A stretch of DNA of 64,000 nt. Source: an uncultured delta proteobacterium. Its GTDB lineage: Bacteria > Desulfobacterota > Desulfobulbia > Desulfobulbales > Desulfocapsaceae. A model generated the notes under the pieces. That model was not told the DNA's origin and ran no database searches. It saw nothing but the letters and a program-made list of their open reading frames with translations. This document shows positions 50,700-60,310 of this stretch, one piece after another (position 1 is the first letter of the stretch; every line of letters starts with the position of its first letter). A program made the position numbers and the translations under genes. The DNA lies in the NCBI GenBank assembly GCA_903901335.1, contig CAIUQR010000101.1, positions 17,132 through 81,131 of the forward strand. Reading direction: 5' to 3'.

Positions 50700-52619
50700 C
50701 TAGTTCAACGTTTGAGAAATTAACAGACTTATAAGGCTCAGCCCTATGACCATGTAGATCGCATACATCCGGACATATCCCGTCTGAATGACCTTAAAGG
50801 CGCTTCCTGCCATCCCGTAGAGAAAGGCCGTCGCTTTCCTCGGACCATCAGTGACATCAGGATCGAAGTGTTCCCATATCATTGCACCAATTGTCTTGTA
50901 GGGCTGGACAAGGAGAAAGTCGTAGAGCTCATCTACATAGAATTTATGGTAAGCAAACTTTGCAAATCCTGAAAAAACGGGCATTTCTACGCCTTTGGCA
51001 AATTTTACAAAGGCAATGCTTATACCAATGATGAAGGCGGCGACGCTTGCGCCCATTGCCATCCATTCCGTGGCTGCCTCAGCATGGGGATGATGATCCA
51101 GCACGCTTGGGGCCAGCCACTGCGAAACCAGTTGATGCCCACCGAAAAGAGCTGGAAAATTTAGAAACCCGGCCAACAGTGCACCCACAGCCAGAATGAT
51201 CAGCGGCACAGTCATCACCGCCGGCGGTTCATGGGCATGGTCATAGGCAGATTTATTCTTGGGTTCTCCCCAGAACACTACAAAGATCATTCTGAAGGTG
51301 TAATAGGCCGTCATACCAGCGACCAGAACACCGATCATCCAGATCCCCTTGAAACCGTTGGCATAGGCGGAGAAAAGGATCTCATCCTTACTGAAAAAGC
51401 CGGAAAAAGGAGGACATCCGGACAAGGCCAGAGCACCTACCAGCATAGTCAAATAGGTAATTGGCAGCTTTTTCTTCAGACCGCCCATCTTCCAGATATT
51501 CTGCTCGTGGTGCATCGCATAAATAACAGAGCCTGCACCAAGGAAGAGCAGGGCTTTGAAAAATGCGTGGGTAAAGACATGAAAGATACCGGCCGAATAG
51601 GCCGCAACACCGACACCTGCAAACATATAGCCTAACTGACTGACGGTTGAATAGGCAAGGACCTTTTTAATATCATCCTGAAACATGCCGTAGATCGCTG
51701 AAAGAAGGGCGGTCAGGATACCTACCCAGGCCACGATCTCGCCGGCTGCCGGTACATGGGCATAGAGGAAACTGAACCTGGCAACCATATAGACACCGGC
51801 AGTAACCATCGTCGCCGCATGGATCAGGGCCGAAACCGGGGTAGGGCCAGCCATGGCATCCGGTAACCACACATACAAAGGTATCTGCGCCGATTTACCG
51901 GTTGCACCGACAAAGAGCAGAAGACAGACAACCAGCGTCATAGCCGGGGGCAGCAGGTGCGCATTCGCTCTTAAAGAGACATAATCAAAACCATTGTTGG
52001 CGCCGATCCCCCAGAACAGGAAGGCCATACCCAGGACAAATCCGAGGTCGCCGATCCGGTTAACGATAAAGGCCTTATTCCCCGCCAGTACATTGCTCTG
52101 ATCCTCATTATAATAGCTGATAAGCAGATACGAACAGAGTCCAACCCCCTCCCAGCCAACGAACATGACAACAGGTCCGTCGCCTAAAACCAGGATAAGC
52201 ATGCTCCCCAGAAAGAGGTTCATGTAAGCAAAAAACTTTGCAAAGGTCTTGTCATCAGCCATATAGCCAATGGAATAGACATGGATAAGGGAACCGATGA
52301 AAGTGACAAAGAGAAGCATCAGCGCACTGAGCGGATCCGCCATAAATCCCATGGAGATCTTCAGTTCTCCAACACTGAACCAGGTAAAGGCATTATGCAC
52401 CAGGATACGATGTTCAACCGGGAGCGTCCTCAGGATCGCAAAGACCTGAAAAGCCATGATACAGGACACTACCGGTCCAACGCATGCCAGGACTGCGTAA
52501 AGCTTATTCGGTAATCGATCTCCCCGGCAGGTCATTACATGCATCAGTCCAATCACAACGGCACCTATTAAGGGCATCAGTGGAATCAAACCGAGATAAA
52601 ATTGAGCAGTATGTTCCAT
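50700..52619 (-). CDS. nuoL: NADH-quinone oxidoreductase subunit L
   Basis: A 639-aa antiporter-like subunit including the long lateral helix at the C-terminus. Diagnostic segments: FVGWEGVGLCSYLLISYY, GKSAQIPLYVWLPDAMAGPT, PVSALIHAATMVTAGVYMVA and KKVLAYSTVSQLGYMF. It is the distal proton pump. The stop is TAG, with a TGA in frame six codons beyond, evidence that TAG works as a stop here. 4 nt separate it from nuoK. Confidence 0.97.
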   Translation of the reverse strand: MEHTAQFYLGLIPLMPLIGAVVIGLMHVMTCRGDRLPNKLYAVLACVGPVVSCIMAFQVFAILRTLPVEHRILVHNAFTWFSVGELKISMGFMADPLSALMLLFVTFIGSLIHVYSIGYMADDKTFAKFFAYMNLFLGSMLILVLGDGPVVMFVGWEGVGLCSYLLISYYNEDQSNVLAGNKAFIVNRIGDLGFVLGMAFLFWGIGANNGFDYVSLRANAHLLPPAMTLVVCLLLFVGATGKSAQIPLYVWLPDAMAGPTPVSALIHAATMVTAGVYMVARFSFLYAHVPAAGEIVAWVGILTALLSAIYGMFQDDIKKVLAYSTVSQLGYMFAGVGVAAYSAGIFHVFTHAFFKALLFLGAGSVIYAMHHEQNIWKMGGLKKKLPITYLTMLVGALALSGCPPFSGFFSKDEILFSAYANGFKGIWMIGVLVAGMTAYYTFRMIFVVFWGEPKNKSAYDHAHEPPAVMTVPLIILAVGALLAGFLNFPALFGGHQLVSQWLAPSVLDHHPHAEAATEWMAMGASVAAFIIGISIAFVKFAKGVEMPVFSGFAKFAYHKFYVDELYDFLLVQPYKTIGAMIWEHFDPDVTDGPRKATAFLYGMAGSAFKVIQTGYVRMYAIYMVIGLSLISLLISQTLN

Positions 52620-52623
52620 CGAA

Positions 52624-52920
52624 TCACCCCTTCAACAGGCTGAAAATATTGGTATCAAGCACACCTTTATGCTTGTGCAGTAAAATGACAACGGCCAGGG
52701 CCAGCGCTGCCTCCGCTGCAGCCACTGCTATTATCATTAACGCAAGGACATGACCATCCATGCTGACATGCAGGCGAGAAAATGAGATAAAGGCCAGATT
52801 TGCCGCATTCAGCATCAACTCAATCGACATGAAAACCGTGAAGACATTCCGCCTGGATATAACTCCCAGGATACCCAGGCAGAAAAGGACAATACTCAAA
52901 GTAAGATAATTCAAGATCAC
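52624..52920 (-). CDS. nuoK: NADH-quinone oxidoreductase subunit K
   Basis: A 98-aa three-helix subunit with the family pattern: LFCLGILGVISRRNVFTVFM, SIELMLNAANLAFISFSR containing the conserved Glu, and AAAEAALALAVVILLHKHKG with the second Glu. Overlaps the nuoJ stop by 4 nt (ATGA). Confidence 0.97.
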   Translation of the reverse strand: MILNYLTLSIVLFCLGILGVISRRNVFTVFMSIELMLNAANLAFISFSRLHVSMDGHVLALMIIAVAAAEAALALAVVILLHKHKGVLDTNIFSLLKG

Positions 52921-53426
52921 TTGCCCACCCCCTTCTTTCCGGCCAGAACCACAGCACCAACGAGTGCGACCAGCAATAGAATGGATACGATTTCAAAAGG
53001 AAGCAGCCAGTTCTTGAACAGTATCAGTCCTACCTCCCTCACATCTCCGAAGCCATTGCCGATGATTTTCGTATCGCTGCCCGGCAGACTCTTCACTATC
53101 TTGTAGAGAAAGAGTGCGATCGGTGTGATAACGACTGCTCCGCCCAGCAGAAACAGCCCTTTTCCTTCTTCATCCGGCAGATCATGTTCCTGAATATTCA
53201 GGAACATGATGATAAAGATGATAAGTGACATGATCGCTCCCGCATAGACGATCAACTGCACAGCAAAGAGCAGCTTGGCAGACAGGAGGGCATAAAGACC
53301 CGCGAGGGAGATGAGCGTTACAACGAAACTCATCGCCCCGTTCATCGGGTGCCTGAACAAAATCAGGCCGATGGCGCCAAGCACCGACAGCCCAGCCAAT
53401 CCGAAAAACAACCATTCGGCAAACAT
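52917..53426 (-). CDS. nuoJ: NADH-quinone oxidoreductase subunit J
   Basis: A 169-aa, five-helix subunit: FLLFRHPMNGAM-like LILFRHPMNGAMSFVVTLIS, LLSAKLLFAVQLIVYAGAIM with the pi-bulge of helix 3, and LFIIMFLNIQ-like SLIIFIIMFLNIQE. ATG at 53426 is used; a longer frame upstream enters nuoI. 4 nt after the nuoI stop. Confidence 0.96.
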   Translation of the reverse strand: MFAEWLFFGLAGLSVLGAIGLILFRHPMNGAMSFVVTLISLAGLYALLSAKLLFAVQLIVYAGAIMSLIIFIIMFLNIQEHDLPDEEGKGLFLLGGAVVITPIALFLYKIVKSLPGSDTKIIGNGFGDVREVGLILFKNWLLPFEIVSILLLVALVGAVVLAGKKGVGK

Positions 53427-53430
53427 GATA

Positions 53431-53955
53431 TCAAGCGCCCCCTTTCTTATATTCTTCTTCGTCAAACGCACCCTTGGTTGCCAGCAGCTCATCAATCCCA
53501 ACAAAGACCGACTCACGATCGTAGCTGGTTACCGAAAAAATCCCGGTGTCCATCCGTATGGCATCCATGGGACATGCCTCGACACAATATCCACAATAAA
53601 TGCATTCCAGCAGGTCGATATCGAATCGAACCGGCACTTTTTCCGACTTGCCGTCCATTCGCTCTCCGGCCTCGATCATTATGCACTTTGCCGGACAATT
53701 TGTCTGACACATGAAACAGGCAACGCACTTTACCGTTCCATCTTCATGGGTCGTCAGCCGATGGCGACCGCGCCAGCGAGGGGTTATCTCCGGTTTTACT
53801 TCCGGATAATGCCGAACATACAATCTGGAATTATCACAGAGATTTCTCCACAAATGGCCAAGGGTCACCCGCATCCCTTTGAAAATCTCAAAGAGATAGA
53901 TCTTCTCCAGAAAGCTTGAGCCTTTCCGCTCCATTATTTTAACTGTAACACTCAT
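53431..53955 (-). CDS. nuoI: NADH-quinone oxidoreductase subunit I
   Basis: A 174-aa ferredoxin-like subunit with clusters N6a and N6b: CVACFMCQTNCPAKCI and CIYCGYCVEACPMDAI. The start has the amphipathic LEKIYLFEIFKGMRVTLGHL helix, and RGRHRLTTHEDG precedes the clusters. ATG at 53955 follows AGGGGAATGGC; the longer frame runs into nuoH. It lies in the order H-I-J as in E. coli. Confidence 0.97.
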   Translation of the reverse strand: MSVTVKIMERKGSSFLEKIYLFEIFKGMRVTLGHLWRNLCDNSRLYVRHYPEVKPEITPRWRGRHRLTTHEDGTVKCVACFMCQTNCPAKCIMIEAGERMDGKSEKVPVRFDIDLLECIYCGYCVEACPMDAIRMDTGIFSVTSYDRESVFVGIDELLATKGAFDEEEYKKGGA

Positions 53956-53966
53956 GCCATTCCCCT

Positions 53967-55253
53967 TTAGCTCAACGCAACCACGACAGCGCTCGTGATG
54001 AAGATGTTCAGAAGTGCCAAAGGTAAAAGCATCTTCCATCCTAATAGCTGCAACTGATCATACCGAAAACGCGGCAGTGTCCATCGTACCCAGACATAGA
54101 CGAAACACATCATAAATGTTTTAACCAGGAAGGTCACTATCTGTAGCAGAACCACCAGTATCCGGTCCGCGGCACCACCTGCGGCATAGAGCAGATAGCC
54201 GACTAGAACAGCCTCAACCACCACCACCATCATCCAGATAATTATTCTGTATACCTTGGCCTCACGCACTCTCGGGTCATTTGGACGATCATAATGGCTC
54301 TTATTGTTTTTCATCATCCAGCCGCAGAACAGAGCGGCAGCGACCGGGACAAGTCCCATTAGCAACATGGAAACAGGCTTCGCATAGGCCACCAGGGTTT
54401 CCGTGGACAGCCAGGGAATCTGATAGCCGCCGAAGAACAATGTGATGATAATCGAACTGGATACAAACATGGCCACATATTCACCCATGAAGAACAGGGC
54501 GAATTTCATTGCGCTGTACTCAACATGAAAACCGGCAACGAGCTCACTTTCACCTTCGGCCAGATCAAAGGGGGTCCTGTTGGTCTCAGCAAAGGCGGAT
54601 ACAATGAAAATGACGGCCGCCAGAGGCTGCAGAACAACCCCCCACATCGGGATGAAACCAAAAAGAAGCTTCCCCTGGAAATGAACAATCTCGTTCAGGT
54701 TTATGGTTCCATAGACCACCAGCAGGCTGACCAGAGCCAGTCCCATGGGAATCTCATAACTGATGACCTGCGCCGAGGCCCGCAGAGCGCCAAGGACACC
54801 GTATTTGTTATGGGAAGACCAACCTGCAAGAATGATTCCGTATACAGCAAACCCGGTGATGGCGAGAAACCAGAGGATACCCAGGTCCATCGGTATACCC
54901 TGCATGATGTACTGTTTTCCTTCAAGCACCAGCGTATCGGCAAAGGGCACAACTGCAAAGGAGACCAGCGCGCAGAAGAAAACGATCAGAGGGGCAAGCA
55001 CAAAGTAGAACTTATGAGCGCTATGTCCCGGGATCACATCCTCTTTAAATATCAGTTTTATCCCATCGGCCGCATTCTGAACCAAACCAGCTGCCCTGAA
55101 CCCGAAGATATTAGCTCGATTTGGACCTGCTCGATCCTGGAAAAAAGCCGCCCCTCTGCGCTCCAGCCAGACCAGTACCGCAATGAAGCACAAGGGTACA
55201 AAGGCCCCGACAGCAACCCGGAGAAGAACAAGTAGAATATCAAGCTGGGACAT
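53967..55253 (-). CDS. nuoH: NADH-quinone oxidoreductase subunit H, with extra membrane segment
   Basis: A 428-aa quinone-chamber subunit. Family segments are clear: WLERRGAAFFQDRAGPNRAN, GLVQNAADGIKLIFKEDVIP, ASAQVISYEIPMGLAL, FAETNRTPFDLAEGESELVA, GFHVEYSAMKFALFFMGEY and VRWTLPRFRYDQLQLLGWK. E. coli NuoH has 325 residues; here about 80 additional residues with two hydrophobic stretches lie between GGYQIPWLS (about 280) and LLQIVTFLVKT (about 370). ATG at 55253 is inside the end of nuoG (14-nt overlap); a GTG at 55265 is less likely. Confidence 0.95.
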   Translation of the reverse strand: MSQLDILLVLLRVAVGAFVPLCFIAVLVWLERRGAAFFQDRAGPNRANIFGFRAAGLVQNAADGIKLIFKEDVIPGHSAHKFYFVLAPLIVFFCALVSFAVVPFADTLVLEGKQYIMQGIPMDLGILWFLAITGFAVYGIILAGWSSHNKYGVLGALRASAQVISYEIPMGLALVSLLVVYGTINLNEIVHFQGKLLFGFIPMWGVVLQPLAAVIFIVSAFAETNRTPFDLAEGESELVAGFHVEYSAMKFALFFMGEYVAMFVSSSIIITLFFGGYQIPWLSTETLVAYAKPVSMLLMGLVPVAAALFCGWMMKNNKSHYDRPNDPRVREAKVYRIIIWMMVVVVEAVLVGYLLYAAGGAADRILVVLLQIVTFLVKTFMMCFVYVWVRWTLPRFRYDQLQLLGWKMLLPLALLNIFITSAVVVALS

Positions 55254-56784
55254 GGGCAGCCTCACTCTCGGTTAATTTCAATCCCCCCTCCGGGATCACC
55301 TCGGTCAGAGAGGGAAGTACTTTTTTCATCTCACTTGCAATATCACTCTCTGTTACAATCGGACTCCCTAACATTCCGGCAATCTGGGTCATATCTGCGA
55401 GTGGCGTGTTTTTCTGCACTGCCCGACCGAAATGCTGCAGAATCCCATCCTTATTAATCACACTCCCGGAGGATTCACTATACGAGGCTACCGGTATGGC
55501 AATCGCTGCATTTTGGGTGAGCGTGTTGTTGTGGGTGCTGACGGCAATAACCTTCATCTTCTCCAGTTTCTGCCGAAACTCGCTGCCGGTATCATGTATG
55601 AACAGATCATTATTGAAACTGATGACTGCATCAGAGCTGTTCAGCGCACCGTTGAAGGTCTCTTTGGTTGCATCGATCCCAAGTTTTGCCAGACCGGCCC
55701 GATTTGCCGATTTATCATCCTGGATCAACCAGCCGTCACCGTCACCTGCTTTAATATACCCGTCACTGTATCCGGACAGTTTCGTCCCGACTGCGTCAGC
55801 CAGTGCCTTAATCGCAATCATCTCTTCGATGGAACATTCAGGAGAGACAAGCATCAGGATTTTGGGTCCCAGGGCCTTCCTGGCAGCCTGAACGGCATGA
55901 TCGACGGAGCAGTCTTTTCCGTCCACCCGGGCAGCAAGCAGACGTCCTTCATTTTCTGCGTGATAGCTCAAGCGCCCCTCATCACAGATGAAATAGCCGT
56001 TGACCTGTTCATTCAACCTCGGCCGGAACCGGTAGATGATATCATCCTTATATTTTTCACGATTGTGATCAATAAAGATATTACATCCCTTGGAGCAGCC
56101 ATGGCAGATGCCTTTATCCCTGGTTAAAAACCAGGCCCTTTGCTTGAATCGGAAATCCTGGCTCGTCATCGCTCCCACCGGACAGAGATCGACCACGTTC
56201 AGCGCATACCTGTTATTGAGCGGTCTGCCCGGAAACGTTGTCACCCGAGCCTCATCCGAACGGTTGACGATGCCAAGCTCACCGGTCTTGGTGATAAGAC
56301 GCGTAAAACGGACGCAACGGGCGCAGAGAACACAACGCTCCTGATCATGCACAACACCGCAGCCGAAGTCCATCTTCTTGCCTTTGCTGACTACCGGGAC
56401 TGTCATCCTGCTGTCCTGGGCGTCATAGGTCATATAGTAATCCTGCAGGGTACATTCCCCCGCCTGATCACAAACAGGGCAGTCGATGGGATGATTAATC
56501 AGCTGGAATTCCATCATATCCTGCTGGATCTTCTTGATTTTTCCCGTATCAAGCTGAACCTTCATCCCCGGCGCCACCGGCGTTTTGCAGGCCGGAACCA
56601 ACGGAGGCCTGCCATCTTCGATGCCGACCAGACACATCCGGCAATTACCATCGGCGCCAAGGGCGGGATGGTAGCAAAAGTGGGGGATCTCAATGCCGAC
56701 GACCTTCAAGGCATCAATCAGGTTCTTTCCCGACTCCACTTCCACTTCAACGCCGTTCACAAAAAGTTTTATCATTTCAGCCAT
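55240..56784 (-). CDS. nuoG: NADH-quinone oxidoreductase subunit G (short type)
   Basis: A 514-aa iron-sulfur subunit. It has the [2Fe-2S] N1b site (CYHPALGADGNCRMCLVGIE), the N4/N5 clusters (HPIDCPVCDQAGECTLQDYY, GCGVVHDQERCVLCARCVRF), the N-terminal part of the molybdopterin-type fold with CHGCSKGCNIFI and the C-terminal domain, shorter than the 908-aa E. coli protein. It passes electrons from NuoEF to NuoI and the Q site. It is 10 nt after nuoF. Confidence 0.95.
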   Translation of the reverse strand: MAEMIKLFVNGVEVEVESGKNLIDALKVVGIEIPHFCYHPALGADGNCRMCLVGIEDGRPPLVPACKTPVAPGMKVQLDTGKIKKIQQDMMEFQLINHPIDCPVCDQAGECTLQDYYMTYDAQDSRMTVPVVSKGKKMDFGCGVVHDQERCVLCARCVRFTRLITKTGELGIVNRSDEARVTTFPGRPLNNRYALNVVDLCPVGAMTSQDFRFKQRAWFLTRDKGICHGCSKGCNIFIDHNREKYKDDIIYRFRPRLNEQVNGYFICDEGRLSYHAENEGRLLAARVDGKDCSVDHAVQAARKALGPKILMLVSPECSIEEMIAIKALADAVGTKLSGYSDGYIKAGDGDGWLIQDDKSANRAGLAKLGIDATKETFNGALNSSDAVISFNNDLFIHDTGSEFRQKLEKMKVIAVSTHNNTLTQNAAIAIPVASYSESSGSVINKDGILQHFGRAVQKNTPLADMTQIAGMLGSPIVTESDIASEMKKVLPSLTEVIPEGGLKLTESEAAHVPA

Positions 56785-56794
56785 GAGTCAGCCC

Positions 56795-58075
56795 TTATCC
56801 CTGTTTCACATTGGCTTGAGCCGAGGCGCCTTTCTTCACATAGGCCTCAAACTCGTGCCGGAACTTAATCAAATAACTACGTACCGGCATGGTGCAGGCC
56901 GCCGACAGTACGCATACGGTTTTCATCTCAATATTGTCACACAACTCCACCAGAAGATCGATATCCGCCGATGTTCCATCACCGCGAAGGATCTTTTTGA
57001 CGATCTTCAATATCCAGCCCAGTCCTTCGCGGCAGGGTGTACATTGCCCACAGGATTCATGGTGATAAAACTGAGCCAGATTTTCAACCAGCTTGACAAT
57101 ATCGACAGTCTCATCGAGGACCACGATGCCGCCCGAACCGAACATGGTTTTATGGGCAGCCATGGATTCGTAATCAAGGGTCAGATCTTTGGCATCCTCG
57201 GGGGTCTGCACAGGTGTTGAACTCCCCCCTGGGATAATTGCCTTTAATTTTTTGCCGTTCAAAACCCCGCCTGCCACCTTTTCAATAACATCTAGGATCG
57301 GCAAGCCCAGAGGCAGTTCGTACATGCCCGGTTTGTTAACATGACCGGAGATACCGAACAGGTGTGTTCCAGGGCTCTTTTCCGTCCCATATTGTTTGTA
57401 GGCCGCTGCTCCGTTTTCGATGATATAGGGCAGGGAGGCAATGGTTTGAACGTTGTTGATAATGGTCGGACATCCGTACAGACCTTCCACCGCCGGAAAG
57501 GGCGGCTTGCTCCGCGGCTGTCCCTTCTTGCCTTCGATGGATTCCAGAAGCGCCGTTTCCTCACCACAGATATAGGCTCCTGCCCCCCGATGAACGGTGA
57601 CATCCAGCTTGAAATCGTGTCCGGCAACCTTTTCTCCGAGATATCCGGCGGCATAGGCTTCATCAATGGCCTTCTGCAAGGCCTTCACCTGGGAGGTATA
57701 CTCACCGCGGATATAAATGTAGGCATCATGGCAACCGATGGCATAACAGCAGATGATTATCCCTTCTATCATCATATGCGGATCACGCACCAGGATGTAA
57801 CGGTCTTTGAAGGTGGCCGGTTCCGACTCGTCGGAGTTGACAGTCAGATAAACGGGTTTATTGAGTCCCTTCGGCAGAAACGACCATTTCAGACCGGCAG
57901 GAAAACCTGCCCCGCCGCGACCGCGCAGGCCACTGTTTTTCACCTCTTCGATGACGGCAACCGGTTCCATCGAAAACAGTTTGTCAAGCTGAGAATAGGC
58001 ACCATGCTGTTTGGCTACTTCGAGCATATGGGCGTCCTTGATGTCGAACTTCGCACTGAGAATCTTCACTTCCAT
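56795..58075 (-). CDS. nuoF: NADH-quinone oxidoreductase subunit F
   Basis: A 426-aa NADH and FMN binding subunit: GRGGAGFPAGLKW for NADH, NSDESEPATFKDRYI and GAGAYICGEETALLESIEG for FMN, and ESCGQCTPCREGLGWI with the later cysteine for cluster N3. Normal length; complex I therefore takes NADH rather than ferredoxin, in contrast to EF-less versions. 15 nt follow before nuoE's stop. Confidence 0.97.
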   Translation of the reverse strand: MEVKILSAKFDIKDAHMLEVAKQHGAYSQLDKLFSMEPVAVIEEVKNSGLRGRGGAGFPAGLKWSFLPKGLNKPVYLTVNSDESEPATFKDRYILVRDPHMMIEGIIICCYAIGCHDAYIYIRGEYTSQVKALQKAIDEAYAAGYLGEKVAGHDFKLDVTVHRGAGAYICGEETALLESIEGKKGQPRSKPPFPAVEGLYGCPTIINNVQTIASLPYIIENGAAAYKQYGTEKSPGTHLFGISGHVNKPGMYELPLGLPILDVIEKVAGGVLNGKKLKAIIPGGSSTPVQTPEDAKDLTLDYESMAAHKTMFGSGGIVVLDETVDIVKLVENLAQFYHHESCGQCTPCREGLGWILKIVKKILRGDGTSADIDLLVELCDNIEMKTVCVLSAACTMPVRSYLIKFRHEFEAYVKKGASAQANVKQG

Positions 58076-58090
58076 ATCCGTACGCCCTCC

Positions 58091-58597
58091 TTATTTCAGC
58101 GTGGCCAGCAACGATTTCAGTTTATCCACGTCCATGCTTTCGTGGAATTCGCCGTTGACCTGGACGACCGGAGCAGTACCGCAGTGCCCAAGACATTCCA
58201 CCTCTTCCAGACTGAACTTTCCGTCCGCACCGATCTCCCCCGGCTTGAGACCGAGTTCGTTTTTGAGATAATCAACAATCTCCTGTTTTCCCCTGAGCCA
58301 GCAGGATAAAGTACGGCAGATACAAATATGATTTCTGCCCATCGGATGAAGGTTGTACATCGTATAGAAGGTGGCACATTCAAATACCTGGCTTGCGAAT
58401 GTGCCGATACGATCGGCTATATACGCTATCGCCTCGGCGCTGATCCAACCCTCCTGCTCCTGGGTCAGCCAGAGAGCCGGCAGGATCATGGATTCCCTCG
58501 TCGGATACCGCTTGACAAGGCGTTCAAATTCGGCATCCCTTTCCTGGTCAAAGCGGAACGGCTTTCCTGTAACAATCAGTTTCGAACGGTCGCTCAT
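58091..58597 (-). CDS. nuoE: NADH-quinone oxidoreductase subunit E
   Basis: A 168-aa [2Fe-2S] subunit of the NADH module. The four cysteines are in HICICRTLSC and in ECLGHCGTAPVVQVN, and the preceding FASQVFECATFYTMYNLHPM is conserved. The start is the ATG at 58597 overlapping the nuoCD stop (ATGA); the longer open frame begins within nuoCD. Confidence 0.96.
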   Translation of the reverse strand: MSDRSKLIVTGKPFRFDQERDAEFERLVKRYPTRESMILPALWLTQEQEGWISAEAIAYIADRIGTFASQVFECATFYTMYNLHPMGRNHICICRTLSCWLRGKQEIVDYLKNELGLKPGEIGADGKFSLEEVECLGHCGTAPVVQVNGEFHESMDVDKLKSLLATLK

Positions 58598-60309
58598 CTG
58601 TCCAACTCCCCACCTATTATATTGATACACCCAAGGTTGATGACAGCATCGGCAATCATGGACCCTTCAACCATTTCATGGAAACCGCCCATTATATAGA
58701 AACAGGGAGGCCGCACCTTCACCTTGTAAGGCCGACCTGATCCATCGGAGACAAAATGAAATCCCAGCTCGCCGTTTGCCGCCTCAAACGAATCGTACCA
58801 TTCACCCGGAGGCGTTTTGACACCTTCAAATATCAGTTTAAAATGGTTGGCAAGACCTTCAATTTTTCCGTAGACCTGGGACTTCGGCGGCAGCGCCACC
58901 CGATGGTCACTGACAAAGATCGGGCCTTCCGGGATCATCTTCATCGCCTGCCGGATAATCTTGATACTCTGGAAGATCTCTTCATAGCGGATCATCAACC
59001 GGTCGTAGAGATCACCCTTGGTGCCGACCGGGACCTCAAAATCAAAGGCGTCGTAATTATAATAGGGAGCATCTTTGCGCAGATCGAACGGAACACCGCT
59101 TGCCCGCAGGCAAGGTCCCGTAAAGCCGTAAGAAAGCGCCAGATCCTTCGACATCACACAGACACCCTGGGTCCTGTCATGGACGATCCGGTTTTGAGCA
59201 ACCAGTTTGTACGAGTCGGAGACACCCTTTTCGATGTTTTTTATGTGGTTTTCCATATCGGCTTCCCAGCCTTCATAGAAATCACGATACATCCCGCCGA
59301 TACGGGTAAAGGAACTGGTAAGCCGTGCGCCGGTCAGGCGGCTGATCAGATCGTAGGAGGCCTCTTTTTCGTTATAGAGGTACCAGTAATTGGTAAGTCC
59401 TCCCATATCGACCAGGTTTGCCGCGATACAGACCAGATGATCCTGAATCCGGAAAAATTCCGACATCACAACCCGCATAAACTTGGTCCGCTCGGTAATT
59501 TCAATACCCAGCCATGATTCGACGGCCTTCACATAGGCGATATTGTTCATTAAGGCTGAACAGTAATTGAGCCGGTCCGTAAGCGGGATGACCTGATTGT
59601 AGGTTAAATTTTCCGCAGTCTTCTCAAATCCTCTGTGCAGGTAGCCGATCTCATTTACATTGGCAACGATGGTCTCACCGTCGAGGGCCGTCAGAATACG
59701 GATGGCACCATGGGTGACCGGATGCGACGGTCCGAGATTCAGAAACATGATCTCGGTGTTAATATCCTGCATGGTGGATTGACTCACACCCTTGAGCGCC
59801 AGACGGGCCCTGATTTCTTTTTCCATGCTATCGGTTTCGTAGCATATCTGGCCCAGCTTGATAGGATAATCCTTACGCAGCGGATGACCTTTGAACTGCC
59901 AATGGTTCAGGATGCGTCTGAGATCAGGATGCCCGATGAAGCGGATACCGTACTGGTCATAGACCTCACGTTCCCCCCAGTTGGCTGAATCCCACAGGTG
60001 TGTCGCGGTCGGAACACCGGCATCCGGATCATGCACCGGAGTCCGGACCTGCACTACCATATTCTTCTGCCAGTTACGCAGGGTATAAACAAGAGCGAAC
60101 CGTGCCTCCTGAGCCACCGGATATTCAAGATAGTCTATGGCAGTAACATCAAGCAGCAGACTGAATTTGAAGTCTTTGTCATTTTTAAGGTGGGAAAGCG
60201 TCTCAATGAGCCTTTCCGGCTGCACTGCAATCACCGCAGAATCCAGAACTGTCGAGATGGTAGCCTCCGGAAAGGCGGCTTGTAATTTTTCTAGTGCCGT
60301 CGCATTCAT
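58594..60309 (-). CDS. nuoCD: NADH-quinone oxidoreductase, fused subunits C and D
   Basis: A 571-aa fusion. Residues 1-165 are NuoC (NWGEREVYDQYGIRFIGHPD, RKDYPIK) and from about 180 NuoD begins with INTEIMFLNLGPSHPVTHG, followed by IGYLHRGFEKTAENLTYNQ, RIGGMYRDFYEGW and the C-terminal KVRPPCFYIMGGF. NuoD forms part of the quinone site. The C-D fusion is as in E. coli and some other groups. Only 1 nt separates it from nuoB. Confidence 0.97.
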   Translation of the reverse strand: MNATALEKLQAAFPEATISTVLDSAVIAVQPERLIETLSHLKNDKDFKFSLLLDVTAIDYLEYPVAQEARFALVYTLRNWQKNMVVQVRTPVHDPDAGVPTATHLWDSANWGEREVYDQYGIRFIGHPDLRRILNHWQFKGHPLRKDYPIKLGQICYETDSMEKEIRARLALKGVSQSTMQDINTEIMFLNLGPSHPVTHGAIRILTALDGETIVANVNEIGYLHRGFEKTAENLTYNQVIPLTDRLNYCSALMNNIAYVKAVESWLGIEITERTKFMRVVMSEFFRIQDHLVCIAANLVDMGGLTNYWYLYNEKEASYDLISRLTGARLTSSFTRIGGMYRDFYEGWEADMENHIKNIEKGVSDSYKLVAQNRIVHDRTQGVCVMSKDLALSYGFTGPCLRASGVPFDLRKDAPYYNYDAFDFEVPVGTKGDLYDRLMIRYEEIFQSIKIIRQAMKMIPEGPIFVSDHRVALPPKSQVYGKIEGLANHFKLIFEGVKTPPGEWYDSFEAANGELGFHFVSDGSGRPYKVKVRPPCFYIMGGFHEMVEGSMIADAVINLGCINIIGGELDR

Positions 60310-60310
60310 A

